A DNA stretch of 36,056 nt, taken from positions 1 to 36,056 of the forward strand of contig JALOAL010000022.1 of the NCBI GenBank assembly GCA_023228825.1. Direction: 5' to 3'. A program made the translations under genes and the position numbers. The DNA comes from Dehalococcoidia bacterium (GTDB lineage Bacteria > Chloroflexota > Dehalococcoidia > UBA2979). Positions 1 to 7,168 of the stretch are shown piece by piece (positions within the stretch are counted from its first letter, which is position 1; each line of letters starts with the position of its first letter). A model generated the notes under the pieces. The model had not been told where the DNA came from, did no database searches, and saw nothing but the letters and a program-made list of their open reading frames with translations.

Positions 1-275
1 ACTGCGAGCTGAGGTCGACGGCGCCCTCGGACGACTCCACCACCTCGCTGACCACGCCTATGCTCGGTAACCATCGCTATGAGGCAACTGCTCCGCTTTC
101 GGTAACCGTTACTTCTGAGGCACCTCGAGCCCGCCGCCTCAGGCCCCCTGGCGGCCACAGGCCGCCGCCGCGGAGGCGCGGGCCAGGCGCGAAGGGAGGG
201 GCGTGTCCGCGGTCATGCGGGACGCACTCGAGCAGAATCTCCCGGCGGACCGCCGCTCACCCCCGCCGCCCTCCC
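1..275. other. Left-edge region with no confident gene
   Basis: No complete gene can be supported here. On the minus strand a frame opening at a GTG at 53-55 runs off the window edge (18 codons, acidic and hydrophobic). It could be the start of the next phage gene, but it has no clear ribosome binding site. The stretch holds two GGTAACC motifs (about 66-72 and 101-107); the second is part of a short inverted repeat, GTAAC-N-GTTAC, at about 102-112. No capsid or scaffold gene is visible where one would normally follow a portal gene. Confidence 0.3.
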
Positions 276-1559
276 TCACCCCGTGGGGGGCGCCGCCTCC
301 GGGATGGCCGAGGCCCAGCGGACCGCCGTCTCCACGCTGCGGAAGTCGCGCCCCAGGTGCTGGCCCGCCACTGCGAGTACCAGGCGGTCGCGGCGGCGGA
401 GGGCGGCGGTGCGGATCAGGCGCTTGCGCTCCACGCGGCGCAGGAGCGGGTCCAGTTCCACCTGGAGCGCGATGCCGGAGCGGTCGAAGCGCCCATCTCC
501 GAAGGCGATGCGGGGCACCTCCGACAGGTCGTGCAGCGCTCGGTAGACCAGGTCCACGTACTCCACGTGCAGGCGCACGCCGCCGCCCTGCAGGAGGTCC
601 AGCAGGTAGGCCCGCGCCTGCTCCGGCACCTCCCACACCGCGCCCGGCTGCACGGCGATGTCTCGAGCCTCCTCCACGTTCTCCAGCACGGCGATGGGGT
701 TGCCGGACAGTTCCAGGATGCGGCTCAACTGCGTGAACGCGCGGTTCAGTTCCTCCAACGGCTCGCGCAGGGGTTCGATGTCGGACATGCCCCAGAACTG
801 CTTGGGGCGGGGCAGGTTCGGGTAGACGATGAACGGGATCACGCCGTACGGGTTGGCCCGCGCCTCCACGCGCTCGCCCTGCGCCCACAGTTCGAAGCGG
901 TCCGGCGTCCACGCCTCCACCACCTCCACCTCACCGGCGGACTGGCCCGCGGCAGCGCTCGACGCGCGGCCATAGATCGGGGCGCCCTGCACCGAGTGCA
1001 CCGAGGGCATCGCGGCGCCATCCATCAAGGCGTCGGCGTCCAGCGTGTAGCGTGCGGCCACGCGCCAGAGGCGGCGGACGTCGTCTCCGGCCCACCAGGC
1101 GTGGAGGCCCTGCACGTCCGGCGCGGAGACCACCACGCGCTGCTCCTCCTGCGACCAGGTCACCTTGTACGCGCCGTCGCCCAGGACCGCGGTGTCCACC
1201 TCCGTCTCGATGTCCAGGCGCGCCAGGTCGTTCGCGTCCCACGTCTCCGCGAGCACGCGCTCCGCCTCCGCCGCCACCGCGTCCGAGTCCGCGGCGGTCA
1301 CCTCCGGGCGGTGATCCGTGACCAGGTAGGACGCGCCCTTCTCCACGATGGAGCGGGCGTAGTTGAACACCAGCGCCCGCTCCCGGCCGCGTCGGGGCGG
1401 GGCGCCCCGCCGGCCCTCGTAGTAGTCCAGGTATTCGCGGTAGCGACGCAGGCGGTCCGTGTCCCGCTGCGCGAGCACGCTCGGCAGCGGGACCTCCTGC
1501 GCCGTCGCCGCCCGTGGCGCGCGTGGCGCGCCTGGCGCCCGCGCTGGCGCCGAGGTCAC
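276..1559 (-). CDS. Phage portal protein (SPP1 Gp6-like), apparently short at the C-terminus
   Basis: Portal proteins form the dodecameric ring at the capsid vertex through which the terminase packages DNA. This 427-residue protein has the SPP1/Gp6-like pattern: an N-terminal region with YREYLDYYEG, then VFNYARSIVEKGASYL, a central segment with NPYGVIPFIVYPN, a helical stretch with LNRAFTQLSRILELSGNPIAV, and the late motif SGIALQVELDPLLRRVERKR. It starts at a GTG (1557-1559) that overlaps the stop of the upstream HTH gene as GTGA, so translation is probably coupled. The protein ends soon after VRWASAIPEA, where family members usually continue for another helical tail. No other frame downstream clearly continues it, so it may be truncated. 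The portal assignment comes from motifs plus its place after the terminase gene. Confidence 0.8.
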   Translation of the reverse strand: MTSAPARAPGAPRAPRAATAQEVPLPSVLAQRDTDRLRRYREYLDYYEGRRGAPPRRGRERALVFNYARSIVEKGASYLVTDHRPEVTAADSDAVAAEAERVLAETWDANDLARLDIETEVDTAVLGDGAYKVTWSQEEQRVVVSAPDVQGLHAWWAGDDVRRLWRVAARYTLDADALMDGAAMPSVHSVQGAPIYGRASSAAAGQSAGEVEVVEAWTPDRFELWAQGERVEARANPYGVIPFIVYPNLPRPKQFWGMSDIEPLREPLEELNRAFTQLSRILELSGNPIAVLENVEEARDIAVQPGAVWEVPEQARAYLLDLLQGGGVRLHVEYVDLVYRALHDLSEVPRIAFGDGRFDRSGIALQVELDPLLRRVERKRLIRTAALRRRDRLVLAVAGQHLGRDFRSVETAVRWASAIPEAAPPTG

Positions 1560-1951
1560 TGGGCGCCCCGGCGCTGGCCTCGGCCGTCCGGGCGGCAGGT
1601 GGCGCCGGCCGTGGAGAGGGCGCGGAAGACCGTGCGGCGGGAGACCTGGAAGCGCTCCGCGATCTCGTCCACGGACAGGCCCGCGTCCTCCCGCAGGACA
1701 CGGATCTGGTGGTCGCGCTCCTGGTTGAGGAGCGCCCTCACCCCGCCCGGCACGTCATAGCGGCAGCGCGCCAGCGGGCAGGAGAGGCAGGACGGGAAGA
1801 GGTCGCACCCGTCGTCGCGGTAGTCCATGTGCTCTGGCAGTGCGTCGCTGCGGACGTTGCGCGCGCGCTGCCCGGCGCCGTGGCGGGTCACCACCGGTAG
1901 CGCGGAGGCGTAGATGGCGCGCTGCGGCGCCTGCACGGTTGCGGTCGTCAT
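1556..1951 (-). CDS. Cys4-cluster helix-turn-helix protein of the packaging cassette
   Basis: A 131-residue protein with two visible parts. Residues 49-63 hold four cysteines in the pattern C-x5-C-x2-C-x4-C, probably a metal or Fe-S site. Residues about 91-112 form a helix-turn-helix of the resolvase/Hin type (GLSVDEIAERFQVSRRTVF). The ATG at 1951 lies 3 nt after the terminase stop, and its own stop overlaps the portal start as GTGA. Sitting between the terminase large subunit and portal genes, it could recognise DNA during packaging (a small-terminase-like role) or regulate the cassette. Neither role is shown by the sequence. I do not recognise a named family. The metal-binding function is inferred only from the cysteine spacing. 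Confidence 0.72.
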   Translation of the reverse strand: MTTATVQAPQRAIYASALPVVTRHGAGQRARNVRSDALPEHMDYRDDGCDLFPSCLSCPLARCRYDVPGGVRALLNQERDHQIRVLREDAGLSVDEIAERFQVSRRTVFRALSTAGATCRPDGRGQRRGAQ

Positions 1952-1954
1952 TGC

Positions 1955-3394
1955 TCAATCCCCATTTCCGGCGCGAGCGCCGCGGGCCACGCGCGGACCA
2001 CCGTCCGCGCCCGCCGCCGCCACGGTCAGCGCCATGCTCACCAGGTAGTCGTCATGCCCTCGCGCCGGGTCGACGTCGAAGCGCATGCGGCCCGCCTCGC
2101 GGTAGTCCGCGCGGGCCCATTCCAGTTGGCGGCGGCACTCCGCGTATTCGCGGCTGCCGTCGCCGGCGTAGATGCGCAGGCGGCCCGAGTGCGCCGCCGC
2201 CAGGAGCGCGAAGCCCAGGCGGGACTTGCGCTCCGCCGTGAACGGCACCGCCTCCACCACCGTCCGGCCGAGGCGCGCCGCCAGCAGGTCAGCGACCGGC
2301 GCGCCGACGCCGGTGGCGTCCACGGCCAGGCGTCGGACGCGCCACACGCGCCGCAGGCGGTCGGCGAGGGTGGCGACGAGGGACTCGGTGGCCTCGCCGC
2401 GCCACGCCTGGTGCTCCACGACCTCCACGGACGGCAGGCCCGCCGCCGCGCTGCGTCCATCTCTGAACCTCATCCGAGCGATGGTGAGGACGGTCCAGTC
2501 GCGGTCGGCCGTGCCCCGGCCGGCGGCGGCGGCGAGTTCCGGCCCGCCGAGATCCAGCCCGGCCACGTACCGCTGCCCCTGGCGCGGCGCGCGCTGGCGG
2601 GGGTGCTTGCCCTGCATCTGCGCCAGCGTGGCGGCGTCGAACAGGCGGCCCGCCTCGTCCACCTCCTCCAGGAGGTACTGGGTGCGGAAGAGCGGGTGGC
2701 GTTCGCCCAGGCGCGCGCGCTCGCCCTGCACGTAGCGGGCGTACTGCGGCACGTGCTCGGCCACGGCGGCCCAGTCGTAGCGGAAGCAACGGCGGCGGCC
2801 GTCGCGCCGTTCCGCCTCCAGGTGCTCGGCGCGCGCCCGCGCGAGCAGCGAGCCGGCGTTCCAGGGGGTGCCGGAGTAGACGACGGGGGCGTCCGTGGAG
2901 GCGGCCATGGGCCGGAAGTCGCGGTCGAACTTCTCCGGTGAGACGTCCTGCGCCTCGTCCACCTCCAGGAGGATCGAGGCGGTGTGGCCCACCACGTTCG
3001 CGCCGGGCTCCGCCGACAGGAAGTGCGCGCGCGCCTGCCCGCAACGCACGCCGCCGCGGTGGCGTCGCACGAGGCCGCCGAGCCCGGCCTCCGCCGCCTT
3101 CGCCTCCAGCCGTTCGAGGGAGATGCGTGCCTGTGGCACGGCGGTGGGGGCGCACTTCACGATCGCTCCGCCGGTGGCGGCGCGCGTCAGCAGCGCGACG
3201 AGTTCCACCTGCGCGGAGACCTCGTTCTTCCCACCCTGGCGCGCGATCTCCACGGAGAGCGAGCCGCCGCCGCCCGCGCCGCCGTGCACGCGCTGGAGGA
3301 TCGCGCGGGCGACCTCCGCCTGGTACGGGCGCAGCGCGGGTAGTCCGGTCTGGACTGGGGGCGTCGCGGCAGCCGGGTCCGTCACGGCGGTCAT
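1955..3394 (-). CDS. Phage terminase large subunit (ATPase/nuclease)
   Basis: The terminase large subunit is the motor that cuts concatemeric phage DNA and pumps it into the prohead. This 479-residue protein has both expected domains. The N-terminal ATPase has a deviant Walker A, RQGGKNE (residues 52-58), a Walker B with following acidic residues, ILLEVDEAQD (about 141-150), and a GTPW coupling motif (about 175). The C-terminal RNase H-like nuclease has acidic positions at GLDLG (D281), AVDATGVG (D359) and GHDDY (D448/D449). The length is typical of the family. The ATG at 3394 overlaps the preceding gene's stop as ATGA, which supports this start and translational coupling. It is followed by the Cys4-HTH and portal genes, the canonical terminase-portal direction. 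Confidence 0.92.
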   Translation of the reverse strand: MTAVTDPAAATPPVQTGLPALRPYQAEVARAILQRVHGGAGGGGSLSVEIARQGGKNEVSAQVELVALLTRAATGGAIVKCAPTAVPQARISLERLEAKAAEAGLGGLVRRHRGGVRCGQARAHFLSAEPGANVVGHTASILLEVDEAQDVSPEKFDRDFRPMAASTDAPVVYSGTPWNAGSLLARARAEHLEAERRDGRRRCFRYDWAAVAEHVPQYARYVQGERARLGERHPLFRTQYLLEEVDEAGRLFDAATLAQMQGKHPRQRAPRQGQRYVAGLDLGGPELAAAAGRGTADRDWTVLTIARMRFRDGRSAAAGLPSVEVVEHQAWRGEATESLVATLADRLRRVWRVRRLAVDATGVGAPVADLLAARLGRTVVEAVPFTAERKSRLGFALLAAAHSGRLRIYAGDGSREYAECRRQLEWARADYREAGRMRFDVDPARGHDDYLVSMALTVAAAGADGGPRVARGARAGNGD

Positions 3395-3621
3395 CCCAGC
3401 ACCAGCCGTCCCACCAGGTCGCCCAGGCCGGCGGTGAGGACGGCAAAGAAGAGCGCGTGGATGCGCGTGCGTACCTCCCGCACCTCGCGCTCCAGCGTGG
3501 CGAGCCGGACGGCCACGTCCGCACTGCCTGCCGGGGCGTCCGGGAGCGTCCGCCGCGCGCCGCCTCGCAACGCGAGGAGGCCTTGGACGGCGGCGCCGAC
3601 GGGATCGCGGCGGCGCGTCAT
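3391..3621 (-). CDS. Small coiled-coil and membrane-anchor protein (XhlA-like)
   Basis: A 76-residue protein. After a basic, Ala/Gly-rich start it has a heptad-like stretch (LATLEREVREVRTRIHAL) followed by one hydrophobic segment (FFAVLTAGLGDLVGRLVLG) reaching the C-terminus. A short coiled coil followed by a C-terminal membrane helix resembles the XhlA/holin-associated phage proteins, so a lysis-related role is possible. It is too short for firm homology by eye. It starts at ATG 3621, overlapping the upstream stop, and its stop overlaps the terminase start, so it is clearly part of the cassette. A lysis-type gene upstream of the terminase would be an unusual position. Confidence 0.65.
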   Translation of the reverse strand: MTRRRDPVGAAVQGLLALRGGARRTLPDAPAGSADVAVRLATLEREVREVRTRIHALFFAVLTAGLGDLVGRLVLG

Positions 3622-3962
3622 TGCCCGCCCCCGTCCACGCCGACGCTGGCGAGTTGGTCGCCGAAGTGACGGAGAACGTCCGCCACGGACTCGGTGAGGT
3701 TCTCGGCTTCGCCGCCGGAGAGGCGGTGGCGCGCGGTCAACGCCTGGATGAGCAGGCGCAGCCCGGTCTCGAGCGTCTTCGAGTCTTCCGGGTGGTCCTC
3801 CAGCATGCGATGGACGAGGAAGCGCAACAGGGCGACCTCGTCGTCCAGGCCCTCCACGTCGCCGGCGTCCAGCAGCAACTCGCGGTCGCTCGCGCTCAGG
3901 GCTCGCTCGTAGAAGGAGAGGGGGCGGCGGTGACGGTCTCGTGCGCGGCGGGCGTCCGTCAT
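3618..3962 (-). CDS. Small acidic helical phage-cassette protein of unknown function
   Basis: A 114-residue protein with a basic N-terminus, then SFYERALSASDRELLLDAG, GLDDEVALLRFLVHRML and a run of predicted helices to the end. It has no membrane segment or signal peptide. Position and helical character would suit a small terminase subunit or an assembly chaperone, but no motif proves this. ATG 3962 overlaps the stop of the 61-residue upstream gene as ATGA, and its stop overlaps the next start. This start is preferred over a longer upstream extension because the extension would run through two other overlapping genes and is arginine-rich, shadow-like sequence. Confidence 0.68.
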   Translation of the reverse strand: MTDARRARDRHRRPLSFYERALSASDRELLLDAGDVEGLDDEVALLRFLVHRMLEDHPEDSKTLETGLRLLIQALTARHRLSGGEAENLTESVADVLRHFGDQLASVGVDGGGQ

Positions 3963-4144
3963 GGGGTCCTCCGTCGCTCGGTCATGAGGTGCAGGAGTTC
4001 TTCCCGCGCGTCCGGCGCGGTCTCCTCCAGCGCGACCAGGAACCCGTACAGGAGCCGCAGTGCGGCGCGCTCGTACTCGCCGGCGCGCACGGCCTCGCGC
4101 GTGGGGTGCGCCGGCCGCGAGGATCCGAGGGACTGCGACGTCAT
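3959..4144 (-). CDS. 61-residue hypothetical protein in the phage cassette
   Basis: A short gene whose product is mostly helical: a polar N-terminus, then EYERAALRLLYGFLVALEE and a charged C-terminus (LLHLMTERRRTP). The frame is supported by position: its ATG (4142-4144) overlaps the stop of the membrane-protein gene upstream, and its TGA overlaps the next ATG. It would otherwise be missed as too short. No function can be assigned. The repeated acidic/leucine pattern recalls the 114-residue neighbour, so the two might interact. Confidence 0.55.
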   Translation of the reverse strand: MTSQSLGSSRPAHPTREAVRAGEYERAALRLLYGFLVALEETAPDAREELLHLMTERRRTP

Positions 4145-4437
4145 CGCGCACCGCCGTCCGTGCCGGGACGGAAGGAGACGAGGTAGGCGATGCCGGTGGT
4201 GGCGAGGAGGAGCGGCACGCGACGCGCCACCTCGCCCGCGGTGTCGGCGACGGGAAGGCCGGCAAGCGCTTCCAGCGAGACGCCGGCGAACAGCATGGCC
4301 AGGGACGCCGCGGCGACTCGACGTGCGCGGGTGGCGGCGCACAACGCTCGACATGCGAAGTATGATGCGCCCCACGCGCTGGACGCTGCGATGGCCGCCT
4401 GCTGGGCTGCGCCGGTGGTGGACCAGAAGCCATGCAC
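4141..4437 (-). CDS. Small membrane protein, first gene of the phage cassette
   Basis: A 98-residue protein with an alanine-rich N-terminal region and two likely membrane segments (about residues 40-60, AAASLAMLFAGVSLEALAGL, and about 72-88, RVPLLLATTGIAYLVSF). It starts at GTG 4435-4437, 15 nt downstream of a strong palindrome, and ends in an ATGA overlap with the next gene. Size and topology resemble phage holins or small inner-membrane phage proteins, but no diagnostic motif is present. It is the first gene after the regulatory region and so is probably the promoter-proximal gene of the cassette. Confidence 0.6.
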   Translation of the reverse strand: MHGFWSTTGAAQQAAIAASSAWGASYFACRALCAATRARRVAAASLAMLFAGVSLEALAGLPVADTAGEVARRVPLLLATTGIAYLVSFRPGTDGGAR

Positions 4438-4451
4438 GGTGCCGGACCCTC

Positions 4452-4487
4452 TCGCTGTCCGGATCGGGACTCCCGACCGGACAGCGA
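4452..4487. repeat. 36-nt bulged palindrome in front of the phage cassette
   Basis: TCGCTGTCCGG (4452-4462) pairs perfectly with CCGGACAGCGA (4477-4487). Inside it TCGGGA (4464-4469) pairs with TCCCGA (4471-4476). One unpaired base (4463) and a single central base (4470) are left. The palindrome lies between the SOS-like box and the GTG start at 4437, so it could be a second operator over the transcription start or a hairpin in the 5' leader. There is no T-run on either side, so a classic terminator is less likely. Confidence 0.75.
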
Positions 4488-4490
4488 AAT

Positions 4491-4506
4491 TAGAACATCA
4501 GTTCTA
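4491..4506. promoter_or_regulatory. SOS-box-like (LexA-type) palindrome
   Basis: TAGAAC-ATCA-GTTCTA is a perfect 6+4+6 inverted repeat. Its core, GAAC-N4-GTTC, is the LexA operator core known in Gram-positive bacteria and reported for some Chloroflexota. It lies about 55 nt upstream of the first gene of the minus-strand phage cassette. On that strand a weak -35-like TTGCGG (4511-4516) and a -10-like TAATTT (4487-4492) would bracket the box, a usual repressor position. The promoter boxes are poor matches and tentative. Binding by LexA is inferred from the motif only. Confidence 0.6.
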
Positions 4507-4591
4507 TCTCCCGCAAGGGGTGCCCGTCAGCAACTTGTCCACACTCCCCGCTGCACCGCCTCAATCCTGCGCGCGCTGACCTGTGGCTTGC

Positions 4592-5188
4592 CTACCCGCC
4601 CACCGCTGACAGCAGGTCATTCCGGGTGAGCACGGCCTGGGGCTGGACGGCCAGCCCAGCCTCCACGGTCTGCACGAGGCGGAGGTCCAGGTAGCGGAGC
4701 GCGGCCGCAGGGAGCCCCACCTCGAGGGCGAGGCGGAGGACCTCGGCCAGCGCGGGCCAGTGGCGCACCTTGTGCGGCTCCACCTTGTCGGCGACGAACA
4801 TGGCCCACGCCTCCGGGGTGTAGTGCGGATGGCCGGTGGTGTGCCACCTGACCGCGTGCAGCACGCGCTCGTCCGTGACGCCGAGGCGGCGGCGCAGGTC
4901 CTCTGCACCCACGGGGCCGTGGAGGAGCACCGGGGCGGCGCGCTCCACCGCGTCCACGGGGAGGCGGTACGCCTCGGCGCGGGCGAGCCACTGCTGGTCG
5001 TCCAGGTGGCGGGAGACGTCGTGCGCGCGGGCCATGAGGCGAGCGAGGGCGACGTCCAGGCCCCAGCGTGATGCGAGTTCGTCCGCGAGGGCGACCACGC
5101 GGTCCACGTGCGCGAGCAGCCCGGGCGGGAGTTCCTCCGCGATGCGGGCTGACAGGATGGACTCGGGAGACTCCACGGTCACCTCCAT
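4592..5188 (-). CDS. HD-domain hydrolase, YqeK-like (Ap4A hydrolase type)
   Basis: YqeK-family proteins are HD-fold metal-dependent hydrolases, reported to cleave diadenosine tetraphosphate symmetrically. This 198-residue protein shows the expected ligands: H27 (LLAHVDRV), the HD pair H56-D57 (ARAHDVSRHL), H90 in LLHGPVGA, H116 in WHTTGH, and D134 in ADKVEP. The phrases LLHGPVGA and HTTG are characteristic of YqeK. Length is normal for the family. It starts at ATG 5188 and is separated from the phage cassette by the 154-nt regulatory gap, so it is probably a chromosomal gene and not part of the cassette. YqeK often sits beside nadD or rsfS, which are not seen here. Confidence 0.8.
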   Translation of the reverse strand: MEVTVESPESILSARIAEELPPGLLAHVDRVVALADELASRWGLDVALARLMARAHDVSRHLDDQQWLARAEAYRLPVDAVERAAPVLLHGPVGAEDLRRRLGVTDERVLHAVRWHTTGHPHYTPEAWAMFVADKVEPHKVRHWPALAEVLRLALEVGLPAAALRYLDLRLVQTVEAGLAVQPQAVLTRNDLLSAVGG

Positions 5189-5272
5189 GGGGCGGCGCCT
5201 CTCCCGGGGGCCGGGGGTGGGGCGTCCCCGGTCAGAGGTTCAGGGAAAACCCCGATAGGGGCGAGGCAGCAC

Positions 5273-6295
5273 ATGCGTCATGGTACGCAGACCGGGAGGG
5301 GCGGGGAGCACCTCATGCACGCGATTGACCAACGGCCGGCGCCGCCGAGCCTCGCCCTGGCGGCGTGGCGCGCGCACCTCCGATCTGTCCGCGCCGGGCT
5401 GGGCGACCACTCCCTCCTCCTCACCGTCCTCGCCGCCTCCGGCGTCCTTGCTGGCCTGATGGTGGCGGCGAGCCTGGCCGGCGACCCGCGGGAGGCGGGG
5501 GGCTACGCGGTGGCCTGCCTCATGATCGGCGGCGGCATCGTGCTGGGACGGCGCGGGGGTGCGCGGTCCGCCTCCGGCGAAGCGACGAGCGCGCCGGTGG
5601 CCCACGAGGTGCGCGACGAGATACGCGCGGTGGCGCACGACCTGCGCGCGCCGCTCCTGACCGTCTCCTCTTACCTGGAACTGATCGCGCAGGGCGACTT
5701 CGGCCCGGTCTCGCCGGAGGCGCAGGCCGCGCTGCGCCAGTGCGTGTCCGTGACCGCACGGGCGCAGCACGTGGTGGAGACCACGCTGCGGCCTCGCCCG
5801 TCCGAGGGCGCGGAGGACGGACGGGCGGCGGCGACGGTGGACCTGGGCGTGGTGTTCTCGGACGTGCTGGACGCGCTCACCGGCACCATGCGCGCGGAGG
5901 GGGCGGAGGTGGCGCTGGCGGGCCGCCTGCCGCGCGTGCGAGGCGACGAGACGGCGCTGTTCCGGGTGTTCGAGAACCTGTTGCAGAATGCCATGAAGTA
6001 CGGGGCGCCGGGCTGCCCTCCCCGCATCGGGATCACGTGGCGACGGGTGGACGGGGACATCGAGGTCTCCGTGCGCGACAACGGCCGCGGCATTGCGCGC
6101 GAGCACTTCCACGCGATCACGGAGCAGGGCGTGCGCGGGACGGACGCCACGCCGGGCACCGGGCTGGGGCTGGCGACGGCGGCGCGCCTGGTGTCCCGCA
6201 TGGGCGGCACGCTGATGATCGACTCGCAGACCTCGAGGTCCTCGGCAGGCGCACCGAGCGGCACGGTCGTGCGCGTGACGCTTCCCTCTGGGTAG
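5273..6295 (+). CDS. Membrane sensor histidine kinase (orphan)
   Basis: A 340-residue two-component sensor. Two membrane segments (about residues 47-69 and 77-92) are followed by a HisKA dimerisation domain with H-box AHDLRAPL (phospho-acceptor H122). The HATPase_c domain has an N-box, ENLLQNAMKYG, a G1 box, DNGRGI, and a G2 box, GTGLGLATA. No extracytoplasmic sensor domain is evident, so it may sense a membrane or cytoplasmic signal. Two starts are plausible: ATG 5273 (GAGG 6 nt upstream) and ATG 5315 (GGGAG 6 nt upstream), the latter giving a protein 14 residues shorter. No response regulator gene is adjacent. The nearest, at 8638, has a degenerate receiver. The stop codon lies inside a short tandem repeat. 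Confidence 0.88.
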   Translation: MRHGTQTGRGGEHLMHAIDQRPAPPSLALAAWRAHLRSVRAGLGDHSLLLTVLAASGVLAGLMVAASLAGDPREAGGYAVACLMIGGGIVLGRRGGARSASGEATSAPVAHEVRDEIRAVAHDLRAPLLTVSSYLELIAQGDFGPVSPEAQAALRQCVSVTARAQHVVETTLRPRPSEGAEDGRAAATVDLGVVFSDVLDALTGTMRAEGAEVALAGRLPRVRGDETALFRVFENLLQNAMKYGAPGCPPRIGITWRRVDGDIEVSVRDNGRGIAREHFHAITEQGVRGTDATPGTGLGLATAARLVSRMGGTLMIDSQTSRSSAGAPSGTVVRVTLPSG

Positions 6296-6316
6296 CCCCT
6301 CTGGGTAGCCCTCTGG
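6285..6316. repeat. 13-bp tandem repeat spanning the kinase stop codon
   Basis: CCTCTGGGTAGCC occurs at 6285-6297 and again at 6298-6310, followed by a partial copy. The TAG of the first unit is the histidine kinase stop codon; the second unit duplicates it just downstream. Confidence 0.8.
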
Positions 6317-6459
6317 TCCGCCGGTCGCGCCTGCTACGGGATGGCGAGGAGCATCGTGCGTCCGTTACGTGCGCGCATGAGGCCTGGGCATAGCGTCGAG
6401 GGGCTGGAGTGCTTCTGCGCTCCGGCTTCTACACGGGAAATGCGGAGGTGCCCCTACCG

Positions 6460-7074
6460 ATGGCGAAGACGAAGGCCCAGCCGAACACTGCGCAGATCAA
6501 CGAACTGCTCTACCAGGCGTTGGAGACGGAGATCGGCGGGCAGGCGGTATACAAGCAGGCGATCGAGTGCGCGGAACAGCCCGACTTCAAGGAGGAGATG
6601 CAGAAGTACCTCTCCGAGACGGAAGACCACGAGCGCATCCTGAAAGAGGTGTTCGAGAGGGTGGGCCTGGACCCGGAGACGGACAGTCCCGGACGCCAGG
6701 TGATCAAGGCGAAGGCGGACAGCCTGGTGCAGGCCATGCAGATGGCGCTGGAGGGCGGCGGCAAGTCGATGGCGCAACTGGTGGCTGCGGAGTCCGTGGT
6801 GGAGGCGGAGTCAAAGGACCATCAGAACTGGGAACTGATTGGCGAACTCGCCAAGCAGATGGACGGCGACCTCTCTGAGGCGCTGCAGGAGGCGTACGAC
6901 CAGGTGGAGGAGGAGGAAGACCAGCACCTGTACCACACGATGGGCTGGGCTCGTGAACTGTGGCTGGACAGCCTGGGCCTGCCAGCGGTGATTCCGCCGC
7001 CGGAGGAGGAAAAGAACGTCACGACGATGATCGGCGCCAGCCGCGCGCGTCAGCAGCGTGAGGAGATGCTGTAG
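6460..7074 (+). CDS. Ferritin-like diiron-domain protein
   Basis: A soluble 204-residue, acidic, all-helical protein. It carries four helices with carboxylate/histidine patterns typical of the ferritin-like fold: ALETEIGGQAVYKQA (about 20-34), LSETEDHERILKEV (about 51-64, H57), AAESVVEAESKDH (about 109-121, H121) and VEEEEDQHLYH (about 149-159). Such proteins usually bind two irons and act in iron storage, peroxide removal or oxidative-stress defence; the exact reaction is not evident. The start at ATG 6460 is chosen because GGAGGTG lies 9 nt upstream. An in-frame ATG at 6409 has no such support. A 9-bp stem terminator follows the gene. Confidence 0.78.
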   Translation: MAKTKAQPNTAQINELLYQALETEIGGQAVYKQAIECAEQPDFKEEMQKYLSETEDHERILKEVFERVGLDPETDSPGRQVIKAKADSLVQAMQMALEGGGKSMAQLVAAESVVEAESKDHQNWELIGELAKQMDGDLSEALQEAYDQVEEEEDQHLYHTMGWARELWLDSLGLPAVIPPPEEEKNVTTMIGASRARQQREEML

Positions 7075-7107
7075 TCCGTCCGAGGGCGCGGGGCCACGCA
7101 TGCAGAG

Positions 7108-7130
7108 AGGGCGCCCATGGTGGGCGCCCT
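7108..7130. terminator. Stem-loop terminator between convergent genes
   Basis: AGGGCGCCC (7108-7116) and GGGCGCCCT (7122-7130) form a perfect 9-bp stem with a 5-nt loop. It lies between the convergent ferritin-like gene (stop 7074) and htpX (stop 7169), and is followed on the plus strand by a weak T-rich stretch. It is probably a bidirectional terminator. Confidence 0.75.
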
Positions 7131-7168
7131 TGCTTCGTGTCCCGTCTCGCGGACATGCGGAGGGCTGG

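Noticed and set aside
60..1760. Long open frame on the plus strand opposite the portal gene
   Set aside because: It is Arg/His/Pro/Ala-rich with no recognisable motif and is antisense to a motif-supported portal gene; a high-GC shadow.
4141..4433. Upstream extension of the 114-residue cassette protein to 4433
   Set aside because: It would run through two other genes with 4-nt overlap junctions, and its sequence is Arg/Pro-rich noise.
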